A stretch of 64,000 nt of DNA from Butyricimonas faecihominis (GTDB lineage Bacteria > Bacteroidota > Bacteroidia > Bacteroidales > Marinifilaceae): NCBI RefSeq assembly GCF_033096445.1, contig NZ_AP028155.1, positions 1,741,880 to 1,805,879 of the forward strand, written 5' to 3'. Below the pieces are notes generated by a model, which saw only the letters and a program-made list of their open reading frames with translations, was not told where the DNA came from and did no database searches. Below, in pieces: positions 8,321 through 16,471 of this stretch. How positions within the stretch are numbered: position 1 is the first letter of the stretch; every line of letters begins with the position of its first letter. The position numbers and the translations under genes were made by a program.

Positions 8321-8797
8321 ATGACACAAATAACATTAGCGAAGTGCAAAGTTGACCAACTGGTAAAACTGTGTGAAGAATTCGGGAACCAACCGGGAGA
8401 GTTAATTAACATCTTGCACAAAGCACAAGGCTTGATCGGCTACCTGCCCAGAGAGGTGCAGGAAGTGATCGCCCGTCAACTAGATATACCCGTATCCAAA
8501 GTGTACGGGGTAGTAACCTTCTATTCTTTCTTTTCAATGACCCCGAAAGGGGAACACCCGATCTCCGTGTGCATGGGAACCGCTTGCTACGTTCGGGGTG
8601 CAGAGAAAGTTCTGGACGAATTCAAACGTATCCTAAAGGTAAATGTCGGAGAGACCACCCCAGACGGGAAGTTCTCTTTAACCAGCTTACGATGCGTGGG
8701 AGCCTGCGGACTTGCCCCAGTTGTACTGATCGGTGAAAAAGTTTACGGACGGGTTACCCCCGGAGAAGTGGAGAAAATTCTAAAGGAATTTGAATAA
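8321..8797 (+). CDS. hydC: [FeFe]-hydrogenase gamma subunit, NuoE-like 2Fe-2S protein
   Basis: This 158-residue protein has the NuoE fold: a helical N-terminal part (about 1-75, with GLIGYLPREVQ) and a thioredoxin-like 2Fe-2S domain with C84, C89, C125 and C129 (motifs SVCMGTACYVRG and SLRCVGACGLAP). It should form the third subunit of the HydABC trimer and pass electrons near the FMN site of HydB. It is the last gene of the operon, 17 bp after hydA, and is followed within 4 bp by a strong terminator, so the operon runs from 3675 to here. Confidence 0.93.
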   Translation: MTQITLAKCKVDQLVKLCEEFGNQPGELINILHKAQGLIGYLPREVQEVIARQLDIPVSKVYGVVTFYSFFSMTPKGEHPISVCMGTACYVRGAEKVLDEFKRILKVNVGETTPDGKFSLTSLRCVGACGLAPVVLIGEKVYGRVTPGEVEKILKEFE

Positions 8798-8800
8798 GAA

Positions 8801-8834
8801 ACATAAAAGGCGGTCGATTGACCGCCTTTTATGT
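8801..8834 (+). terminator. Rho-independent terminator of the hydrogenase operon
   Basis: A perfect 15-bp stem (8801-8815 with 8820-8834, core AAAAGGCGGTC/GACCGCCTTTT) closes a GATT loop. The T-run lies in the 3' arm, so it could work on both strands and also serve the minus-strand kinase gene that ends at 8932. Confidence 0.9.
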
Positions 8835-8837
8835 TAG

Positions 8838-8912
8838 TTACAAGTTACAAGTTAACAGGTTACAAGTTCATACGATACCAACCTGTAACTTGCTAACCTG
8901 TAACCTGCAACT
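8838..8912. repeat. Inverted repeat of the AACTTGTAACCTG family, no gene inside
   Basis: The left side reads gttacaagtt twice, then aacaggttacaagtt; after a short spacer the right side reads aacctgtaacttgctaacct and ends in aacctgcaact. The arms are near-complementary. The same words flank the dead four-helix-bundle gene near 38841-39395. Confidence 0.75.
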
Positions 8913-8931
8913 GATCTTGTCCCAGACAAAA

Positions 8932-10089
8932 TCACTTTATCGGAATTGTGAAATTAAAGTTTGAACCGACACCTTCTTCAGAGGTAAACCACAAGCGCCC
9001 GTGATTTTTGCTCACGAAATCTTTGCATAATAACAGGCCCAAGCCGGAGCCTTCCTCGCTATCCGTACCGAAGGTCGTGAAATGCGTGGCCTCATTTAAC
9101 AGTTTCCCTTGATCTTCTTTCTTGATCCCACATCCTTTATCTGACACGGTGACAAGTACTTCTTTACCATTCCCCTCCCCTGTCGCGTTCTCGTTGGTTA
9201 TATCTTGCACCTTCACGTGTACCATAACGACGGTATCTTTATGACTGAATTTAATCGCATTCGAAATCAAGTTACGCACGACAGATTTTATCATCTCGAT
9301 GTCAATGATGACATTGACGAACTCGATCTCGGAATTCAATTCTAACGAAATCGACTTACTTTGAGCGATCGGCTTAAACACCTCGATAACCCCGTCAACC
9401 AACCCGACCATATCTATCGGTTGCGGAACATTGGACAACTTACCCAACTGGCTCTTGGTCCATTTCAACAGATTATCCAGCAAAGAAAATACTTCCTCTG
9501 CCGTTTTATTGGTCATTTCCAACATCTCGAACACGTCCCCCGGAACGGTTTGCTGATCGATGCTCATCATAATCGTGTTACACAACATCTTGATGGAGGC
9601 CATCGGGGATCGCAAATCATGAGCAATCACGGAATAAAGTTTATCCCTACCGGCTATTGTCTTTCTCAATTCCTCGGTCTGACGTAAAATAATCCGTCTG
9701 GCATCCACCAAAGAAAGTTGATGCTCCACCCGGATCAACAACTCTTCCCGACGAAAAGGTTTCGATATAAAATCATTCGCACCGAGTTGAAAACCTTTCA
9801 CGACACTTGCCGAATCGTTCAAAGCAGTCAAAAATATAATTGGAATTTCAGCCTGTTCCGGCTCCACCTTCAAGCGTCCTGCCACCTCAAACCCGTCCAT
9901 ATCGGGCATCATAACATCCAACAAAATCAAATCCGGATGTTCACTTTTCACTTTTTCCAAAGCTTCCGTCCCGTTCATTGCGTACACGATACCAAACCCT
10001 TCTCGCCCAAGTAAAGCCTTCAACAGCAACACATTCGACTGAACATCATCCACCACTAATATCTTATATTCAGCAGGATTTATTTTCAT
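8932..10089 (-). CDS. Receiver-histidine kinase (soluble hybrid, receiver first)
   Basis: This 385-residue protein begins with a receiver domain (VVDD pocket at 12-15, phospho-acceptor D58 in LLDVMMPDMDG, K110 in SKPF). A short helix leads to a histidine-kinase core with the H box IAHDLRSP (H157), an N box NLISNAIKFSH and G boxes DKGCGI and GSGLGLLL. There is no membrane segment or PAS domain. Such receiver-first kinases receive phosphate from another kinase and pass it on. The gene lies 50 bp downstream of the PAS hybrid kinase on the same strand, with a TACATTTG box between them, so the two may be partly co-transcribed. The partner may be the receiver protein at 11948 or 3030; that is inference. 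Confidence 0.88.
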   Translation of the reverse strand: MKINPAEYKILVVDDVQSNVLLLKALLGREGFGIVYAMNGTEALEKVKSEHPDLILLDVMMPDMDGFEVAGRLKVEPEQAEIPIIFLTALNDSASVVKGFQLGANDFISKPFRREELLIRVEHQLSLVDARRIILRQTEELRKTIAGRDKLYSVIAHDLRSPMASIKMLCNTIMMSIDQQTVPGDVFEMLEMTNKTAEEVFSLLDNLLKWTKSQLGKLSNVPQPIDMVGLVDGVIEVFKPIAQSKSISLELNSEIEFVNVIIDIEMIKSVVRNLISNAIKFSHKDTVVMVHVKVQDITNENATGEGNGKEVLVTVSDKGCGIKKEDQGKLLNEATHFTTFGTDSEEGSGLGLLLCKDFVSKNHGRLWFTSEEGVGSNFNFTIPIK

Positions 10090-10127
10090 ACACTTTATTT
10101 TTTAATTAACGCACGTAAACGCTACCA

Positions 10128-10135
10128 CAAATGTA
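10128..10135 (-). promoter_or_regulatory. Possible -7 box before the receiver-histidine kinase gene
   Basis: Read on the minus strand the bases are TACATTTG, a match to TAnnTTTG, about 40 bp before the start codon. No good -33 box at the right spacing was found. Confidence 0.4.
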
Positions 10136-10139
10136 CAAA

Positions 10140-11822
10140 CTATAATTTATTTTCGAGACATCTTTCAATCATTGTTTTCAACTTTTCAGCCTCTAACGGT
10201 TTGGACATATATTCGTTACATCCGGCAGCAAGAGCCATTTCACGATCCGTTTCAAAAGCAAAGGCCGTGGTAGCTATAATTGGAATAGTCGGATTCAATT
10301 CCCGGATAATTCCAGCCGCGGACAGGCCATCCAATCCCGGCATCCGAACATCCATTAAAATTAAATCCGGTTTATGTGATTCGTATTTTGTCACCACATC
10401 AATCCCGTCATTCGCTCTTAGCACGGAATATCTCTCTTCCAGTATAGCCTTGACCAACTCGTAGTTACAATCCATATCTTCCGCTACCAATATCAACGGT
10501 TTATTCTGTTCCCCTGCAACCGGTAACGTACCATTATAAGGTATCGAGAAATAAAAACAAGACCCAACACCAAGCTCGGATTCTACCCAGATTTTTCCAC
10601 CCATTTTGTCCAAAATGGATTTACAGATAGACAATCCTAACCCGAAACCCTGTTTCAACAAATCCAGTTTTTCAAAACGCCCGAATACATTATTCAATTT
10701 TTCTACCGGAATTCCGCTTCCGGTATCCCGCACGTACCCTTCCATCATATTCCCCTTCAGCTTGTACCCGAGAGTGATCGAACCTTTCTCGGTATATTTT
10801 ATAGCATTGGAAATCAAATTTGAGTAGAGTTGTCTCAAACGGTGAGAATCGGAAACAATCGTTAGAGATACCGCGGGTCGCTCGAAAATCACCTTCACGT
10901 CATTCTTGATCCGCATCTGATGCATTTGCCGCAACTCTTCGCACAACTCGTCCATCTGTATGTTCTCATCTATGAATTCCATTTTACCGGATTCGATGCG
11001 GGATAAATCAAGAATATCATTAATCAGATGCAGTAATAAATTACTGTTCGCCTTGACAATATCCAAATATTCTTCCCGTTCACATTCGCCTTCCGTGTGA
11101 GCAATCACCTCGGAAAAACCGACAATGGCGTTCAAAGGTGTCCGAATTTCGTGACTAACATTGGCCAAAAAGGCCGATTTCAAACGATCCGATTCTTCCG
11201 CCCGTTGCTTGGCCTCGATTAAAGCCTGTTCATCATCCCTTCTTTTTTGAATATCAGCAATAAAACCCAGAACTTTCGTAACTTTTCCTCGTTCATCAAA
11301 TTCCTGAGCCACCCCTTTTAAATCCACCCATTTATACTCCCCGGTATTTAACAAATCCAATCGGAGTTCCAAGCCAATCTTGCACGACTCACCCGCCAAA
11401 AGATTATTATAAATAGCCTCGAAAATTCCCCGGTCATCCGGATAAATACTGGCAACAAAAGTTGCTATACTAAAAAAGTCATCCTGAAATTCTTTTCGAT
11501 CAACGCCATACGCCTTGAATAATTCATCCCCGATTTCGATTTTCCCGCTAGCAATATCCGCGTACCAAGGGAAAACGTTACCGGCCTCTAACATTAACGA
11601 TAACCTAGCCACGTTATCCGTCAAGAATCTTTCTGTTCGTTTCACGGTCACATTTTCACACAAATCACCTTCATTCGCCCTCATGCTCTCCCCGTTCTTT
11701 GCTTGTTGGGAAATCTCTTCTTTCAATTTCCCGACTTTTCCTTGCAGCTCATGACACAAATTTTCTTGCGCTAACAACTTTCTAACGAGTTCTTCTCTCG
11801 TAAGGCTTTCATATACACCCAT
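10140..11822 (-). CDS. Hybrid histidine kinase, coiled coil-PAS-HisKA-HATPase-receiver
   Basis: This 560-residue soluble protein has a charged N-terminal helix (about 1-60), a PAS-like domain with a PAC tail (about 75-195, ending in GFIADIQKRR), a histidine-kinase core with H224 in SHEIRTPLNAI, an N box NLISNAIKYTE, G boxes DTGSGI and GFGLGLSI, and a C-terminal receiver with acceptor D491 in LMDVRMPGLDG. It lacks membrane segments, so it should sense a cytosolic signal through the PAS domain. Its receiver is close to the lone receiver at 3030. It is transcribed away from the exopolysaccharide operon with a 125-bp shared upstream region, which suggests a regulatory link to that operon but does not prove one. 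Confidence 0.9.
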   Translation of the reverse strand: MGVYESLTREELVRKLLAQENLCHELQGKVGKLKEEISQQAKNGESMRANEGDLCENVTVKRTERFLTDNVARLSLMLEAGNVFPWYADIASGKIEIGDELFKAYGVDRKEFQDDFFSIATFVASIYPDDRGIFEAIYNNLLAGESCKIGLELRLDLLNTGEYKWVDLKGVAQEFDERGKVTKVLGFIADIQKRRDDEQALIEAKQRAEESDRLKSAFLANVSHEIRTPLNAIVGFSEVIAHTEGECEREEYLDIVKANSNLLLHLINDILDLSRIESGKMEFIDENIQMDELCEELRQMHQMRIKNDVKVIFERPAVSLTIVSDSHRLRQLYSNLISNAIKYTEKGSITLGYKLKGNMMEGYVRDTGSGIPVEKLNNVFGRFEKLDLLKQGFGLGLSICKSILDKMGGKIWVESELGVGSCFYFSIPYNGTLPVAGEQNKPLILVAEDMDCNYELVKAILEERYSVLRANDGIDVVTKYESHKPDLILMDVRMPGLDGLSAAGIIRELNPTIPIIATTAFAFETDREMALAAGCNEYMSKPLEAEKLKTMIERCLENKL

Positions 11823-11917
11823 TCTATATTTCGATTAAAATCGACGAAATGTACAAAAAAAATGAATATTTTTCACATTTATACCAACAAAAATAATGCT
11901 ATTTTGTAACAATATTG

Positions 11918-11925
11918 TATCTTTG
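11918..11925 (+). promoter_or_regulatory. -7 box of the exopolysaccharide operon
   Basis: TATCTTTG matches TAnnTTTG and lies 22 bp before the ATG at 11948, so the leader would be very short. No -33 box with proper spacing is clear. Confidence 0.5.
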
Positions 11926-11947
11926 TACTGTTAAAAGAAGGTGATAT

Positions 11948-12313
11948 ATGAGTAAAAGCATTCTGATTGTGGATGATAAACCTGAAATAGCGAAAGTTAT
12001 CACGATCCAACTATCTAGGGATTACAACGTGCATTCGGAAGGAAATCCGATTGAAGCTCTTGCATGGATGCATGCAGGAAATATTCCCGATTTGATCATA
12101 TCGGATGTAAACATGCCGGAAATGGACGGACGAACATTCCTTAAACAGCTAAAAGCAAGTTCCACGTTCAATTTTATTCCCGTTATTATCTTGTCCAGCT
12201 TGGAGAGTAGTAACGACCGGATTGAATTGTTGGAAGCCGGAGCTTCGGACTTCGTGCTAAAACCTTTTAACCCGCAGGAACTAAAGATCCGAGTCCGTAA
12301 TTTATTGCGTTAA
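11948..12313 (+). CDS. Single-domain response regulator at the head of the exopolysaccharide operon
   Basis: This 121-residue receiver domain has VDD (8-10), the acceptor D53 in ISDVNMPEMDG, and K105 in LKPF. No DNA-binding or enzymatic output domain follows. Its stop codon lies 4 bp before the sugar-transferase gene, whose own N terminus looks like a receiver fold, so translation of the two is closely coupled. This suggests that phosphorylation of this protein modulates the first step of glycan synthesis by protein contact. The kinases encoded at 8932 and 10140, transcribed divergently, are the obvious candidates to phosphorylate it. Both links are inferred from position. Confidence 0.87.
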   Translation: MSKSILIVDDKPEIAKVITIQLSRDYNVHSEGNPIEALAWMHAGNIPDLIISDVNMPEMDGRTFLKQLKASSTFNFIPVIILSSLESSNDRIELLEAGASDFVLKPFNPQELKIRVRNLLR

Positions 12314-12317
12314 AGAT

Positions 12318-13466
12318 ATGTACGCGTATTACATCGGGGAAAACACAGACTGGATAAATAGGATATCACATTGTCTGGAGTGTCAAGTTATTACTTTCAA
12401 TAACCCGATTAAAACGATTTTGTGCATCAATGAACAATCGAAGAAAGATATATCACCCACCTATATCTTTATCGAATCATACAATAAAAAAAGGGATTTA
12501 CAATGGTTGGAGGCTATCGAGCAAAGTAATCTGAAAAACACGTATTTATTATTGCTTTCGGAAAAAGTATCAAAAGAAGATATTGCAGACTATCTTCGTT
12601 CCGGTGCCAGTGAAATCATCAATATCGACACGGCCCCAGAAGATTTACAAACGACTTTGGCTTTCCTGCCCAAAATAAAGCGACACTCGACAGTTCATGT
12701 TCAAAATAATCCCCGGAGATTCAAGCTCCCTTGGTGGAAAAGAACATTTGATATTCTCTTTTCCGGGACAGCTATCGTTTGCCTCTCCCCGCTTCTGATT
12801 GTAACGGCACTTGCCATCCGGATCGAAAGTAAAGGTCCTATTATATATAAATCCAAACGAGTCGGAAGTAATTACGACATATTTGATTTTCTCAAATTCC
12901 GTTCCATGTACGTGGACGCAGACAAACGCCTGAAGGAATTCGAAGCATTGAATCAATACCGGGAAGAAACACAAGACCAACAGGCTCATACTGAAACTTC
13001 CCCAACCTCCAATCAATCCAACGAGACACTTCTCGTGGCCGATGATTTCATCACGACAGAAAAACAATTATTAAAAAACAGACGGAAACAACAGAAAAAT
13101 GCTTTCGTCAAATTCGAAAACGATCCCCGAATTACCAAAGTCGGACGTATCATCCGCAAATATAGCATCGATGAACTTCCACAACTGGTCAATATACTGA
13201 AAGGAGATATGTCCATCGTCGGTAACCGCCCCCTCCCCTTATACGAAGCTGAGCTACTGACCACAGACGAATACATCGAGCGTTTCATGGCACCCGCCGG
13301 ACTTACCGGTTTATGGCAAGTAGAAAAAAGAGGTGACCAAGGAGCCCTTTCCGCAGAAGAAAGAAAACAACTAGATATAAAATATGCCCGCAACTTTTCG
13401 TTCGGGAATGATATAAAGATTATTTGCAAAACATTCACGGCGTTTGTGCAAAAAGAGAATGTGTGA
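12318..13466 (+). CDS. Initiating sugar-phosphate transferase with receiver-like N-terminal domain
   Basis: This 382-residue protein ends in a bacterial sugar-transferase domain (PF02397, WcaJ/WbaP type): KRTFDILFSGTAIVCLSPLL marks the membrane-inserted helix, followed by FLKFRSMYVDA, NDPRITKVGR, the DELPQLVNILKGDMSIVGNR core and GLTGLWQVEKRG. A low-complexity insert of about 60 residues separates the FRSM and DPR motifs. The first 115 residues resemble a receiver fold (TYLLLLSEKVSKEDIADYLRSGASEIIN) but lack the acidic triad, so they are a degenerate receiver. The enzyme would transfer a sugar-1-phosphate from a nucleotide sugar to undecaprenyl phosphate at the inner membrane and so start the exopolysaccharide repeat unit. 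The exact sugar cannot be read from the sequence. Confidence 0.88.
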   Translation: MYAYYIGENTDWINRISHCLECQVITFNNPIKTILCINEQSKKDISPTYIFIESYNKKRDLQWLEAIEQSNLKNTYLLLLSEKVSKEDIADYLRSGASEIINIDTAPEDLQTTLAFLPKIKRHSTVHVQNNPRRFKLPWWKRTFDILFSGTAIVCLSPLLIVTALAIRIESKGPIIYKSKRVGSNYDIFDFLKFRSMYVDADKRLKEFEALNQYREETQDQQAHTETSPTSNQSNETLLVADDFITTEKQLLKNRRKQQKNAFVKFENDPRITKVGRIIRKYSIDELPQLVNILKGDMSIVGNRPLPLYEAELLTTDEYIERFMAPAGLTGLWQVEKRGDQGALSAEERKQLDIKYARNFSFGNDIKIICKTFTAFVQKENV

Positions 13467-13486
13467 TTAAAACAATATTTTAAAAT

Positions 13487-14260
13487 ATGGGTGCTAAATA
13501 TATTATTATAGCCTGTTTATTATGTGCTGATTTTGTTTGCTTTGCTCAAGAGAAACAGAAAAGGGATTCTATTCCTCCTTATGAAAGTTTCGTTCCGCAA
13601 ACATTAACGACCAATGAATATATTAACTATCAATTACCTCCACTGGACTCTCTTTTTGAAGGAGCTAAAACAAATCCCCGGCTGAAAGCAATTGGTGCAT
13701 CTATCGAGGCTGCCCGTAATGACCTAAAGGCAACCAAACGAGATTGGTTACAATACTTTTCTGTACGGGCTGGGTACACATATGGAATTCTCGGAACATA
13801 CACTGATCAAGAAACCCAATATACCCCTCTAACGACCGTATATTCCGGAGCAACTCAAAATAGCTGGTCCGTAGGAGCCAATATTATCATTCCTTTCAAC
13901 AGACTCTTTAGCCATCGGGTAAACGTGAAAAAACAAAAAGAACTTGTCAAGAACGCAGAGTACACGCAACAGATCAAATTCGATGAAATCAAAAACGAAA
14001 TTATTGAGTTGTATTGCAACATTCAATACCAATTGAAATTACTAAAGCTAGCGACAGAGTCCATCACCTTGTATAACGCAGAATACCAGGTAGCGGAGCT
14101 TGACTATATCAATAACAAAAACAACAAGGATAGGTCGCTAAGTGACTTAAAACATTCACAGAAAGTGGCAAAAATTGAATATGAGAAAATCATAAATGAA
14201 TTAAACATCATGTTCTTAAAGCTTGAACTCATCAGTAATATTCATTTTAGAAACAAATAG
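13487..14260 (+). CDS. Short TolC-like outer-membrane protein
   Basis: This 257-residue protein starts with a signal peptide (residues 1-20, ending CFAQ). A proline-rich stretch follows, then long helices with TolC-type patterns: LDSLFEGAKTNPRLKAIG, ARNDLKATKRDWLQYFSVRA, then strands (about 85-130), then the coiled-coil helices KKQKELVKNAEYTQQIKFDE and onward. It is about half the usual length of a TolC protomer (420-480 residues), with one helical-barrel repeat. It sits between the initiating transferase and the Wzz-type gene, and the operon has no SLBB/Wza protein, so it may form part of the outer-membrane exit for the polymer. That role is inference. It could also be a structural periplasmic protein. 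Confidence 0.7.
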   Translation: MGAKYIIIACLLCADFVCFAQEKQKRDSIPPYESFVPQTLTTNEYINYQLPPLDSLFEGAKTNPRLKAIGASIEAARNDLKATKRDWLQYFSVRAGYTYGILGTYTDQETQYTPLTTVYSGATQNSWSVGANIIIPFNRLFSHRVNVKKQKELVKNAEYTQQIKFDEIKNEIIELYCNIQYQLKLLKLATESITLYNAEYQVAELDYINNKNNKDRSLSDLKHSQKVAKIEYEKIINELNIMFLKLELISNIHFRNK

Positions 14261-14262
14261 TT

Positions 14263-16467
14263 ATGAAATATATTACCTACTTTATCAAGTTCTTCTATCG
14301 CATTCGATTCTGGTTGATCATAGCACCGATCATCGTTGCCTCTCTCGTCTACTGGAAAACCAATAATTCCCCCCGCGATTACACGACCACTTGCTCCATA
14401 TATACCGGAATTATCACAGGAGTTAATATCTTATCCGAAAGCGGGGTTACCACGACATCTTATACCCAAGGTAGTATGATGGATAACCTGTTAAATATCA
14501 TCACTGCGGATCAAACCTTAAAACAGGTTTCATTACGCCTGTATGCTCGCATTATGGTATACGGTGATCCCCATAAAGACAACATCTATACAAAAGCCAG
14601 TAATTATAGAAATCTCTACAATCACGGAATACCTATTCATAATTTGATAGACAAGAAATCTGATAATGATTCGATTAACGAGCAACGTACCTACGAAAAG
14701 TTACTTGCTTATGAAACAAACGATCCGACAAACTATGTCTACGGCATATATCAATGGAACCTCCCTTATGTGAATCGGGAAGCCTTGAAAAAAATATATG
14801 TCAAACGCCTCGGTAATAGCGATGTGCTTGAAGTTTCATACACGACAAATGATCCCGGTATCGCATATCAAACAGTACTGATTTTGATTGATGAATTTAA
14901 TAAACAATATCAAGAGCTACGTTTCGGCGAAACTAATAATGTCATCAAACATTTCCGCCACGAACTGGATAGTATTGGGAAAGAACTCAAGATTTCAGAA
15001 GATTCCCTTACCAAATACCGAGTAGAAAAACAAGTGATCAATTATGACGAAGAGACAAAGCATGTGGCAGCTTTGAATCGGGATTACGAATTACAATACT
15101 GGGAAACACTAAATAATTATAATTCAACTGATAGTTTAAAACGGGAACTCGAAAAAAGGATGCAGTTATACACGGAAATTATTCAAAACAATAATTCGTT
15201 TATCCTTTTAAATAGCAAAATCAGCGAGATCAATGAAAAGTTGGCCATGGCAAAATACTACACGAGTGATGCTGTTTCGAAAGTAACCATTGATTCTCTC
15301 CAGCAGGAATTAGACAAAAACGAGACGGCTTTAACTGAAGCCGTTCATAAAATAGGGTATCTGAAATATAGTAAAGAGGGCATTTCCAACGAGAACATGA
15401 TCGAAGAGTGGTTGAAACAAGTTCTCGCCTATAAAAAGGCTCAAGCAGAACTAATCGTTTTAAATAAACGAAAGATTCACATGGCTCAAAAATACATTCA
15501 TTTTGCCCCAATCGGTTCGACCCTAACACGTAAAGAACGTATGGTAAACATCAATGAAAGAAGATATTTAGCGATTCTTGATGCCTTGAATACAGCTTTA
15601 TTAAAACAGAAGAGTATTCAAATGAATTCTGCCAGTTTGAAACTAATGAACGCCCCCTACTACCCCTTAGTTCCCTCCGCACTTGGTAAACACAAATTAC
15701 TAACAATCGGAGCTTATCTGGCAACATTAATATTCACAATATTTTTCTTCTTGATTATTGAGATACTGGATCATACATTACACTCTCTCTTCAAAGCCGA
15801 GCAATTGACCGGATGTAAGGTTCTGGGAGCTTTCACCCGGCAATTATCTCTTGCAGCCAGAAGATATAATAAAGTTTACACCACGCTTTCCGCACAAAAC
15901 TTGTGCAATTCCGCAACGACTTATTTTAAGCCTGATCAAAGTAATATTATAAATTTAATCAGTAACGAACCCGGAGAGGGAAAGAGCTATATCATGGAGC
16001 AAATGGCTCAACAATTTATGGAACGAGGATATGACGTAACACAATTGTCCTGGCAAAATGAACCACAGACAGATGCTCAAGCTTTTATTCAATCCTTGAA
16101 CATGGATGACCCGGATGATTTGGAAAAGAACAGCTTAAAGGAAAAAATCGTTATCGTAGAGTATCCTTCACTAAAAGAAGCCGCATTAACAGCCAATATC
16201 TTACAAAATGTCAGCCTAAATTTACAAGTTGTAGATTCTAGACGTACATGGAAAAATACAGATCAACAACGATTTGAACGGACAAAAGAAATGTGTCATA
16301 AAGCACCCCTGTTCTTGGTATTAAATTACACGAAACGAGATGCAGCGGAAGACGTGAACGGTTTAATGCCACCTTACTCGTTTTTACGCAAATTATTGTA
16401 TCAACTTTCACAATTAGGACTAACTGCAAACGACAAGACAACACAAATCTCTAAAGATAAACCGTAA
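14263..16467 (+). CDS. Wzz-type polysaccharide co-polymerase with degenerate tyrosine-kinase domain
   Basis: This 734-residue protein has a first membrane segment at about 15-32, a long periplasmic coiled-coil region (about 215-460) and a second membrane segment at about 486-508 (LLTIGAYLATLIFTIFFFLI). The cytoplasmic C-terminal part resembles a BY-kinase ATPase: NEPGEGKSYIMEQMAQQF is a P-loop (about 569). The next motif, IVIVEYPSL, has lost the acidic residues of Walker A', and there is no tyrosine-rich tail. It is therefore probably a chain-length/export regulator that may bind ATP but not autophosphorylate in the usual way. It follows the TolC-like gene by 2 bp, which suggests that the two products work together across the envelope. 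Confidence 0.82.
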   Translation: MKYITYFIKFFYRIRFWLIIAPIIVASLVYWKTNNSPRDYTTTCSIYTGIITGVNILSESGVTTTSYTQGSMMDNLLNIITADQTLKQVSLRLYARIMVYGDPHKDNIYTKASNYRNLYNHGIPIHNLIDKKSDNDSINEQRTYEKLLAYETNDPTNYVYGIYQWNLPYVNREALKKIYVKRLGNSDVLEVSYTTNDPGIAYQTVLILIDEFNKQYQELRFGETNNVIKHFRHELDSIGKELKISEDSLTKYRVEKQVINYDEETKHVAALNRDYELQYWETLNNYNSTDSLKRELEKRMQLYTEIIQNNNSFILLNSKISEINEKLAMAKYYTSDAVSKVTIDSLQQELDKNETALTEAVHKIGYLKYSKEGISNENMIEEWLKQVLAYKKAQAELIVLNKRKIHMAQKYIHFAPIGSTLTRKERMVNINERRYLAILDALNTALLKQKSIQMNSASLKLMNAPYYPLVPSALGKHKLLTIGAYLATLIFTIFFFLIIEILDHTLHSLFKAEQLTGCKVLGAFTRQLSLAARRYNKVYTTLSAQNLCNSATTYFKPDQSNIINLISNEPGEGKSYIMEQMAQQFMERGYDVTQLSWQNEPQTDAQAFIQSLNMDDPDDLEKNSLKEKIVIVEYPSLKEAALTANILQNVSLNLQVVDSRRTWKNTDQQRFERTKEMCHKAPLFLVLNYTKRDAAEDVNGLMPPYSFLRKLLYQLSQLGLTANDKTTQISKDKP

Positions 16468-16471
16468 AGTA

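Noticed and set aside
14263-16467. Active BY-type tyrosine autokinase
   Set aside because: A P-loop is present, but the Walker A' acidic residues and the tyrosine-rich tail are missing.
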